DNA of 64,000 nt from Melastoma dodecandrum. Lineage: Eukaryota; Streptophyta; Magnoliopsida; Myrtales; Melastomataceae. The position numbers were made by a program, and so were the translations under genes. The stretch lies in NCBI GenBank assembly GCA_029817715.1, contig JARUPY010000189.1, positions 4,588,001-4,652,000 on the forward strand. The letters run 5' to 3'. This document shows positions 55,921 through 64,000 of the stretch, piece after piece; the stretch's first letter is position 1; each line of letters begins with the position of its first letter. The notes under the pieces are model-generated. The model made no database searches. It saw nothing but the letters and a program-made list of their open reading frames with translations, and had not been told where the DNA came from.

Positions 55921-56570
55921 TGAAGCGCTACCAGCCGTGGAAATGTGAAAATATTACAACGACAATGAAATGTACAAACGAACAAACCGAACAAAACGTA
56001 CGGGATAAAACTCGAACCGCCACTGGATACAACTAAAGCACCACCAGGACTACCACGAGGGTTGAATACCATACAACCGGATACAGAAAATCCACCGATT
56101 ATGGGAACGTTTGGATAAAACTATGCCATGCTTGGAATATACCAAACGATAAGAGAAGTTGCTCAAAGTTCTTGCAGAACTTGACGGCTGCCAAATTTTG
56201 GTAAAAATTCAAAAGGTTGTGTCTAAACCTAAGCAAAACATCCCTGTTTATAGAAGACCTAAAGTAGGCTAAACCTAAATCCTAATTATGCCTAAAATGG
56301 ATAAAACCAAAAGCAAATTAAAAAAAAGTCCAACTTTTTTAATTTTAAGAGTTTGTGCCGAAATCGGCTAGGCCCGTCTTGATGTGTTGTCGAGTTCCCC
56401 CCATAGAGATTTATTCTCGAGATGCCCCTTCCGCTCGGCCTCAAGATGAACTCTAGTCTTCTCGAGTTGACGCGTCAACTCGATCACTTCAACAACGTGA
56501 AGGTGCTCCTCAACTCGAGTGCTTCTTTCGCTTGACCTCGACTCGGCCTTGCTCAATCCAACTCGCATTA
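55921..56570 (-). repeat. Gypsy 5' LTR
   Basis: Forward TGAAGCGCTACCAGCC to CCAACTCGCATTA. Direct repeat of 51467-52134 with many scattered differences. Confidence 0.92.
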
Positions 56571-57240
56571 CCTATTTTGGACAAAGGAATGTTGGCCTTG
56601 GTCCAACTTACTAGTTGGGATGAACAACGAAGTTATGCCATAAGATGACCCCCTAAAAATCCTAACCCAAGGTTTGGGCAAACCTATGACATGCCTAGTA
56701 AGTGGTATCTAGAGACAAGCAAAAGCAAAGAGAAGGCACATAAACAAACAGCTCATGCACAAACAAGTATTCCTCTTTACATGTGGATTCAATGTAAGAG
56801 CCTTAAGTTGAAATCGACATGCCGAGTTCGTAGTGGAGCCACCATCCGAGTTGTTCACCCGCACTTCCGTGATCTATGTCCCTGCGAGGCGATTCAAACT
56901 TGATTCCGGGGCATTCCTAATGCTTTTTAGTCATCACTTCGACTTGAATTTCGAGAACCATGGAGAAAACCACGGTAGATCCTAACTTGATTCTTGGGCA
57001 TTCCCGAACCATCACTAGATCGTCCACAATTCCCTTACAGGAGCCAAAGTCAACATGCGACAGAGACATGGTCCATCTAGGCTCACCCCTAACTCATGGC
57101 AATGTTTGACGTGCATTGGACCCGAATTAGGCTTTTGGGTACGAACTCTTGTTTTAAGAGGAATATCACTCAATAATTGCATCCAAGTATTTAGGTGAAT
57201 GAGAAAAGGGAAGGGCAGTGGTTGTATGCCTATACACTTA
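56571..57240. other. Intergenic sequence, no gene seen
   Basis: Open frame 56691-56903 has no recognisable motif. No repeat boundary seen. Confidence 0.35.
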
Positions 57241-57554
57241 TGGTGCGTTTGGTTTAAGGATTTGAGGAATGAATGAAATTGACCAATAATACTATACATT
57301 TCCCTTTTTCCATCTCCTTAATTTCATTCCTTTCCATTTTCTTAATTTTGAAGGGGAATGGAATGAATGGTCATTCCCTTGCTCATGGTAGGGAATGTCT
57401 TTTCATTTTCTAATCCACTCCCTTCCTTTCCTTATCTTCATTCTTGAACTAGACACATCATTTCTTAAAGAATTCCTTTCATAATCATTATATTTTTTTA
57501 CCCCTTCCTCTGTCATTCTATCTGGAATTCCATTATGAAAACCAAACGGGTTAT
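57241..57554. mobile_element. Probable MITE with CGTTTGGTTT termini
   Basis: The left end TGGTGCGTTTGGTTTAAGG and the right end AAAACCAAACGGGTTATTAG are inverted over CGTTTGGTTT. GCGTTTGGTT termini are common in plant DNA MITEs. The interior is rich in CATTCC and GGAATG words, with the stem AATGGTCATTCC at the middle, which could fold. No clear target duplication, so the class (hAT or Harbinger type) is open. Confidence 0.5.
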
Positions 57555-58359
57555 TAGGCCGTAACCCACAACAAGTGGATAGATTATTCGAAGAAACCCA
57601 CACCTCCCCTTTTCGCGGTCCCGCTGGATGGCTACCCATCGGCCAAATATCGTCGGTTGTGGTAGTGATACTATTTTTTCCATGAGATCCTCATGTGTCG
57701 TATGGTCTTTAACATCGTCCACAGGGACTCCTTCGTGTGCTGACTGTTTCAGATCCTCTTGTCAAAATATCGAAATTATCGTCCACTGTTCATGCAAAGA
57801 AATTAAAAAAGTGATATGAAAGATATGAGAACCTGCGGATGTCGATGCTTCTGAGGTATTAGAGGAGAGGTCTTTCATTGAAGAATTCTTCATTTGTTAG
57901 TGAAGATTGCATTGATCCCAAGTCCTATGCCGCAGTTTCATGCAAAATAGAACTAAAGTTGTCAGATATGTTACCCACAAGTTCATGCAAAATATTGTTT
58001 GTACTAACGATTAAATCAATGTAAATTTAAATGAACTAATGTTGTATGACATGCTTTACCTTGTGGATCGAGATGTCCAATTTGCTTCCAATCCTGTGAA
58101 TTTGCATCGGAATCTTGCACTTTTGTGTGGAACCCGAGGAAATAATTGAAATAGATTTTGAAGCTATTGTAGTGATGCCGCCGACTGAGGAAGCCATTCT
58201 AGTCAATTCCGAAGATGCTACAATCAATGCTAGGACAACCGAAAATGAGAAGCAGAAGCGGGTCAATCGTAGTTGGTTCGTTAGGAGGGTGGTCTAGTTG
58301 ATAGTCGAGCTCTAGTTTATAGAGCTTCCCTTTTTATGGGGCTATACTAGTCCATTCAG
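57555..58359. other. Unassigned sequence
   Basis: Minus-strand frame 57513-57722 (MDDVKDHTTHEDLMEKIVSL) and plus-strand frame 58115-58297 show no recognised domain. The MITE lies partly inside the former. Confidence 0.25.
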
Positions 58360-58915
58360 GATGGCAAAGGGAAAGCTCAATCTCAAGGTGTAGGTTAAGT
58401 TACAGTTCATGGAGCTAGTCAAGATGAATGTCACACTGAAAGTCAAACTCGAGCTCAATTGAGTGCCCTTTCCAAGGGATGGGGGCGGCCCCTCCTAGTT
58501 AACGAAGGGAGGGCTCATATTTGAGTTCTTAGTCGAGCTACGACTAGACAAACATGAATGTGCTCCTTCCAAGGAACTAGGGCGTCCCCTTTGAGTTGAC
58601 AATATGAGAGCACAATTTCGGGCTTGCATTTTATACAAATTCGAGTTGGAGGTCGAGAAACGAGTTGAGATGACTGTTGTGCTAACAGTTAAAATCGAGC
58701 TCTATAGAGTGCTCCTACCAAAGGGGAAAAATGGCTCCTAAGGGAGAGCTCGAATTAGAGGTTGGGTCGAGATGGAGTGGAGAAGTCAGTCGAGATGAAT
58801 GTCATACTACCACTCAAACTTCAGCTCGATTAATCTCCCCTTCCAAGGGGGCGAGGGCGGTTGTCAAGTTAATGGAGGGAGAGCTCGATCTTGAAGTTGT
58901 GGTCGATTGGAAGCT
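58360..58915 (+). repeat. Degenerate ~125-bp tandem repeat
   Basis: Units share GATGAATGTCAYACT, then CTCGAGCTC, GTGCTCCTTCCAAGG and GGGCG-CCCCT, then GGGAGAGCTC. Anchors lie near 58421, 58552, 58670 and 58795, spacings of about 118-131 bases. Drift between units is strong. It has no coding frame through the units. Confidence 0.55.
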
Positions 58916-59805
58916 TGGAGATCGTAGCCATTGTCGACTGGGAGAGGTTGGCTGGAAACCTGGATTTGGTGCCAGCTGACTTAGAGGTGCAGATTAGAAG
59001 CTTGGTTTTACCATCGACTACTACTTGTCAACTAATAGCCTAGAGTTGTTGAGGTTAACTTATTGGTTATCGGTAATGGGAAGGATGAAGCCATCCATGC
59101 AACCAGCAATAAGGATGTTGCTCAGGCTTCTTGGGGTAAAGACGAATTAGAAAGTGGGGTCAACTTTGAGACAATGCAAGAGCTTGGGACTAGGGTTGCT
59201 ACCATCCGTGCCTTCTCAACATAGTTGTTCCTAGTTGGGGCTGGTCCCCGTAGCTTATCTTATTCCTGCCTGACCCTAGGATTACACATTCTTGTTGTAG
59301 ATGACCCGGGAAGGTTTAAGCCGTTGCCATAGTTGTTGAGCCTTAGCATGATGTAGTTGATGAAGGTTGGGTTTGTGCTAGAGATGAGGGCTTCTCCTTG
59401 TTAATCTCATGCTTAGCTTAGGGGGTGAAGCAATCTTTTGCCTTCTCCCTTAATGATGGAGTAGGCTTCCGGTCGATTTAGGGAGGATGAACTATGGCCA
59501 AATTTAACCGGGAGAATGGGAAGGAATCTAGGAAGAAGCATAGGGGGGAGGAAGGCGTTCGAGAAGAGAAGGAAGAGATTAGACGAGCATAGGAAAAGGA
59601 AGAGATTAGATGAGGAGGAACTAGGTCGAACCCTTGAGAAGAGGAGTAGAAATAACCCCTTTTATATATGATCCCCAAAGAGGTCATGAAAGGGGAACCT
59701 AGATAAAGATAAAGGGGTAATGTTCATTTAAAGGAATCATCCTTAATGATTTGATGTAGGCGACGTCTGCAATTGTTATGATTTGAAGGGGTAGACCCCA
59801 CAAAA
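58916..59805. other. Intergenic sequence, no gene seen
   Basis: Purine-rich from 59510 to 59640. No supported feature. Confidence 0.3.
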
Positions 59806-59807
59806 TC

Positions 59808-60040
59808 AACATTGCTCCTATTCCAACTCCGGATGCGTCACATTCGACTTCGAACATCCTCGCAAAGTCAGGAAAGGCGAGAACGGGTGCTTCACTTAGA
59901 CGTTCTTTTAGTCGCTCAAAACTAGCTTGTGCGGCTAAAGTTCACTCAAACTTGTCTCCTTTTAGACACTCGGTGAGAGGGGCTACGATCGAGCTGAAAT
60001 CTCAAATGAATCTCCTGTAGAACGATGCTAAGCCATGGAC
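59808..60040 (-). pseudogene. Gypsy RNase H fragment
   Basis: The minus strand reads [13 protein letters not shown], then PVLAFPDF and LTECLKGDKFEW further upstream. It is the same RNase H segment as 53666-53890 in another gypsy element. Only about 230 bases are present, ending where Athila-like LTR sequence begins near 60040. Confidence 0.75.
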
Positions 60041-60690
60041 TCGGTTATGTAATTACTTTCGCAGTGAAGTCCTTTGAACTATCTCGTTCTGTGTTCGGTT
60101 TATTTACTTCACTTGTAGCTTGCGTGCGTGTGGCCGATGTTAGTATTGATTGCTTGTGCTTAAATGAGCTCGAGAGAGGATCTTAAGAGAAAAAGTCGTG
60201 GTTAAAATAGCCTAACTTGTGTCGTGAGACCGATCGGACTTAAGGTTATATAGAGATATATATCGAAGGCAACCAAAAGGGATCAAAACTTAATGCATCG
60301 AATTAGTCGTGAGCCTAGTGATATGGATTGATTATTTAGGTAATTCGATGGACTTCGAGATGAGCACGATAACTAGAGATTTTAGTTAATAAATGAACAC
60401 AAAATTGAGATTGGGAGAGGGGAGACACGAGATAGTAACGAAACAACTGAGGGATTCATAGTTCTAGACTTTCTATCATCGATTAATTCACTTTTCTTTT
60501 ACTTTATCACTTGCTTTTCTCGTTTATTGTTATTTGCCTTAGTAGTTATGCCTTTCTCACTATTTTCGGCTTGACTTTGAAAGGGTTGGCACTGGACGAT
60601 AGATGGCTTCTTGTATCGATTCCTCGTGGAAAGATACTCTACTTACTCTATATTACTTGATGCGACCCGTGCACTTGCGGATTCAGCAAA
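60040..60690 (+). repeat. Athila/Tat-like 5' LTR, 5' truncated
   Basis: It matches 62880-63586 throughout, for example GAGAGGGGAGACACGAGATAG, ATAGAGATATA and GATACTCTACTTACTCTATA. The first ~590 bases of the LTR are missing. Confidence 0.85.
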
Positions 60691-60724
60691 AATCGTGAGC
60701 CCAAGCTGAAAGGATTAGGAAAGC

Positions 60725-61238
60725 AAGCTTGAAGACACACTGTGGACAACCTACAACACTTCTATAGTCACCTCACCGTATAAGCTGGTTTATCGAAAAA
60801 TATGTCTTCTGCCACTAGAGCTTGAACATAAGGCTTATTGGGCACTCCAAAAGCTAAATTTTTACTTGAAGGCCTCCGGTGAGCAAAGATTGATGCAACT
60901 CAATGAGATGGAAGAATTTCGACATAATGCACATGAGAACGAATGGATGTATACGGAAAATACCAAGCGTTAGCACGACCAACAGTTCAAGGAACGTCAC
61001 TTTGGGCCAGGTCAGTTTATTTTGTTGTTTAATTCATGGTTTAAAATATTTCCAGGTACGTTGAATTCAATATGGTACGGACCGGTCACAGTGACAAAGG
61101 TGTTTCCCTTATGGCGCATTGGTGGTTGAGAACCCGAATTACCATATAAGGTTCAAAGTTAACGCTAGCCAGGTGAAACATTATTACGAAGGAGGTTTCG
61201 AGGATGAATTATCAACTATTATATTGAATGAAGCATAA
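60725..61238 (+). pseudogene. Athila/Tat integrase C-terminal part
   Basis: The frame reads KLEDTLWTTYNTSIVTSPYK, then LPLELEHKAYWALQKLNFYL and QLNEMEEFRHNAHENEWMYT. After a TAG it continues with HFGPGQFILLFNSWFKIFPG and YGPVTVTKVFP. A one-base shift near 61112 leads to ENPNYHIRFKVNASQVKHYY, ending at TAA 61236-61238. This is a close fit to the end of Athila/Tat integrases. One nonsense change and one shift inactivate it. Confidence 0.85.
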
Positions 61239-62291
61239 CAACCTAGGAGCGTCAAGCCGAAGAAGTTAAATGAAGCACTTGTTGGGAGGCAACTCAACCA
61301 CAATAAGAATGAACTAGAGCTAAAACAGCCACTGGACAGGCAAGCTTCACATTTTCCATTTCTCGTCTATTGAATAAACATTGAGACGATGTTAGATATG
61401 TTTTGGGGTGTGCATCGCCTATTTGCTGCTACTTTGTTTTAGTTGATGTGGGTGTTACTGATGAGTTTGTTATGCTAAAATTGTGTTTTTGATTTACCTA
61501 CTATCTACTGTTGGAACAAACCTTAGGGAATTATTTCGAAGATTGTACGCGATGTTGAATTAAGTTGGTTGACACGGGCATAGGATTATTGACACTGGAT
61601 TTGTGTTACACAATTTTAAGTCCCCATCTCATGATAATTATGTGTGTGGTCACAACAATTCCAAACTGTTAGAGCTGAAAAAGAAAATGAGAAGTAGGAT
61701 TTTTAGCATTTCGAAAAGAACCTTCATAAATTTAAGATAAAATCTTACCATGCTTTGAGTATCGCTATTTGGGTGTGTAAAAAAGCGAAAAAAATTAACA
61801 AAGTCAACAACACTCCCAAGCATATGTTTGTAGTGCGAGTCATAGTGCTCGAGTTAATAAATCTGATGGGTGCCTTATCATCCAGTGCCTTGGACCATCT
61901 AGTTCAGGAGACACCGATTGAACGCTCAAGAAATGAGCCCTCCCCCTATTGATTAAGCATTTATAGTCGTGTAAGACAAAAAAAGGAAGAGAAGAAAAAA
62001 TACTTAATTGATTAATTCCGAGGTGAGCAATTTTAATAATAATTAGTCCAATGACATAAAATTGAGTATGTAAGTGGAGTGACAGAATTGTCATGGTCGG
62101 TATGTTGTGTGAGCTGACCGTGTGGGGCCAAGAGACTATCGAAGCTTGAGTTGATGGAAAGGGTTGAAATTCAAGTGTTTGTTCATTATGGCTGACATCT
62201 GAGAGAGAATGACATCTAATTTCTCCCATTTAATGATTCCCACCCATGTCTTTGTTTTGCTGGGGACTAGCAAAATCTAGGTTTAGGGGTG
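61239..62291 (+). other. 3' non-coding region of the Athila/Tat-like element
   Basis: No coding frame of interest. It ends in the polypurine-like GGTTTAGGGGTG just before 62292. An env-like frame, present in some Athila elements, was not found. Confidence 0.45.
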
Positions 62292-63586
62292 TGATAATTC
62301 GTTATAAATAGAGATTTTCATCGCTTTAATTGCATGATATTTGGATAAATCCTTGATATATATTGTAGTATTTCGTATATCACTTAGAATCGAGTATTGC
62401 CGGCAGTTTTGTTAATTTTATAGGTAAATTCGTAATCCTACACAGAGTTGGTGCAGCTCCAATAGAAAGTCAATGTAGCTGCACCGGAGCGTTAGATGAT
62501 AGACAGATTGTGGGTGCTGCTGCACTAGGAAGTACTTGCTACTGCATGATATTGTCAGATGTGGGACATATCAATTGATGTAGCTCTCCAAATTTTCGTG
62601 GAGCTGCGAGGATGGACGAGTAAGAAATATTTTATTTCCAAAATTTTCTCCACCTTCTAGATTTTGAAGATCTTCTAGGGTTGCAATCCCTTGAGGTATA
62701 AAAGGACTACTTACTCTCGGAGGAACGGTGTGCTGGGGTCTTAGACATTAGACCACATCGGGGACATGCACGGAGACGAAGACATTCGGCGAAGCTTTAG
62801 GCGATGTCTAGGATGTTTTCTATTTTTTCTTTAGTTTTGAGTTTTTATATGAATTATATCTTTCTTATAAGATTGTAATGAACTCGGATGTGTAATTGCT
62901 TTCTTAGTGAATTATATTGAACTATATCATTTCATGTTTCGTTTATTTACTTTGCTTGATCTTAAAGTTTGCGTGTGTGTGGGTGACATTCGTATTGATT
63001 GCTTATGCATGAGTGAGCTCGAGAAAGAATCTTAAGAGAAGAAGTAGTGGTGAAAGTAACTTGGTTTACATTGTGAGAACGAGCGAACTTAAGGTGATAT
63101 AGAGATATACACCGAAGGCAACCAAATGAGATCGAAACTTAACACATCTAATTAGTCGAGAGTACGATACTCTTAATCGTAAGGGGGTGCGTATAAAAAA
63201 ATACGCAATCACGCATTAGAGATAGGGATCGATTAGTTAGGTAGTTCGGCGGACTTCGAGAGGAGAAAGATAACTCAGCATTTCAGTTAGTAAACAAACA
63301 CGAAATTGAGATAGGGAGAGGGGAGACACGAGATAGTAACGAAATAACTAAGGGATTCATAGACCTAGGCTTTTTATCATTGATAATTTACTTTGTTTCT
63401 ACTTTACAATTTGTTTTCTTCTTATTCGCTTTAGTAGTTACAATTTTCTCATTATTTTCAACTTCACTTTGAAAGAGTTGAAGCTGGATGATAGTAGGCT
63501 TCTGGTGCCGATTCCTCGTGGGAACGATACTCTACTTACTCTATATTAATTGACGCGACCCATGCACTTGCGTATTTTAGCAAACA
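62292..63586 (+). repeat. Athila/Tat-like 3' LTR
   Basis: It begins TGATAATTCGTTATAAATAG after a purine-rich tract and ends ATTTTAGCAAACA. The 3' half is a direct repeat of 60040-60690. A short insertion with CTTAATCGTAAGGGGGTGCG at 63170-63220 is absent from the other LTR. Confidence 0.7.
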
Positions 63587-63900
63587 CTTATATGAGTCTG
63601 GAAATATGGTTTGAAGCTAATGTAAGCTGATTGCTAACGTTCGAAGGTGAATAGGGCATAACTGCCTTTTTCGAGGGGGATTTTGATATAGGCCCCTCAG
63701 TGTTGTTGAATGCATCTAATCTAATAGTCGTTTCCATGGTACCGAATGGAACTTAAATGTAGGTAGGCCGACTTTATTTTGAGGTTTCAATAGGATACCC
63801 TTACTTATCTTGATTTGACTACGCTTGGGACGTTAAGGGAAGCTTCAGATGCTCTATGTTTGGTTTGATCGACTCGGATGATGAGGAACGAAGATGATCA
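63587..63900. other. Unassigned sequence
   Basis: No motif or repeat recognised. Confidence 0.3.
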
Positions 63901-63906
63901 ATTTCA

Positions 63907-64000
63907 TGAATATGAAGTTTTAATCGAGGGAATGAGGGTGGCATGTGGTATTGATAATCTCGGCTGTCGTGATAATGTTGGAAGTGAGGTGGCAGTTGAT
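63907..64000 (+). pseudogene. Possible RNase-H-like fragment of a gypsy element, cut by the window edge
   Basis: The plus frame reads EYEVLIEGMRVACGIDNLG, then DNVGSEVAVD, which resembles the E-YEAL-I-x-G-L-x-x-A and D-S-x-L-V-V segments of the RVT_3 RNase-H-like domain. It is only 94 bases and runs off the window. Confidence 0.35.

Larger units (their letters stand above)
51467..56570 (-). mobile_element. Ty3/gypsy element with both LTRs, coding region decayed
   Basis: LTRs at 51467-52134 and 55921-56570 flank a minus-strand gag-pol. Flanks CCTCT and CCTAT look like a target duplication with one change. The primer site TTGGTATCGGAGC (complement at about 55904-55918) resembles the initiator tRNA-Met site. 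The polypurine tract AAAGGGAGGA abuts the 3' LTR at 52135-52146. The order gag, protease, RT, RNase H, integrase is kept, but every domain carries shifts or stops. Confidence 0.93.
60040..63586 (+). mobile_element. Athila/Tat-like Ty3/gypsy element, mostly deleted
   Basis: The outline is a truncated 5' LTR, an integrase C terminus, a non-coding stretch and a complete-looking 3' LTR. The 3' LTR ends with a TCCTCGTGGGAACGATACTC block like that near the ends of Athila-side LTRs. After the integrase comes TTGTTGGGAGGCAACTCAAC, the GGGAGGCAACCCA word typical of these elements. Gag, protease, RT and the front of integrase are gone. Confidence 0.75.

Overview
This window is nuclear DNA from a flowering plant, probably a eudicot. 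The grounds are intron-split plant genes, several classes of plant LTR retrotransposon, a tRNA-derived SINE, MITE-like elements and small plastid-DNA insertions. No species can be named from it. Most of the sequence is nested or decayed transposable elements.

Layout. 1-920 is AT-rich with no gene. 921-10060 holds two degenerate tandem copies of a gene resembling the plant mobile domain (PMD) family. The first copy is interrupted by a 1.6-kb element with ~360-bp inverted termini (4271-5868). 10980-14515 is a decayed Ty3/gypsy pol on the minus strand. 15649-20074 is a complete but dead Ty1/copia element, minus strand, with both LTRs and a near-perfect target duplication. 20560-21190 looks like a solitary LTR, followed by scraps of plastid ndhC and psaB.

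The only host-gene region is 21958-26966: a decayed SAM-dependent methyltransferase-like gene on the plus strand and, facing it, an apparently intact legumain / vacuolar processing enzyme gene on the minus strand. Its seven exons join in frame to a 472-residue protein with signal peptide, His/Cys dyad and C-terminal prodomain.

28503-29259 is a small inverted-repeat element. 30250-33976 holds pieces of two Ty3/gypsy elements, and 35832-36006 a SINE with an exact 11-bp target duplication. 36583-39782 and 51467-56570 are two members of one Ty3/gypsy family, the first internally deleted with an exact target duplication. Between them, 41330-49494 is a Sirevirus-like copia element with ~1.7-kb LTRs. 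Its 5' part (gag plus an LTR end) is inverted inside the element and its reverse transcriptase is deleted. It is filled with ACAGAAG/CTTCTGT words that form GAAnnTTC dyads. The right end has a MITE (57241-57554), a ~125-bp degenerate repeat (58360-58915), a gypsy scrap and an Athila/Tat-like element (60040-63586, plus strand).

The most interesting points are the rearranged Sirevirus with its dyad-rich LTRs, the legumain gene with a competing splice donor that would remove most of its last exon, and a legumain exon-2 scrap 13 kb away beside a gypsy insertion. I saw no undescribed gene system. All exon joins and family calls were made by eye.
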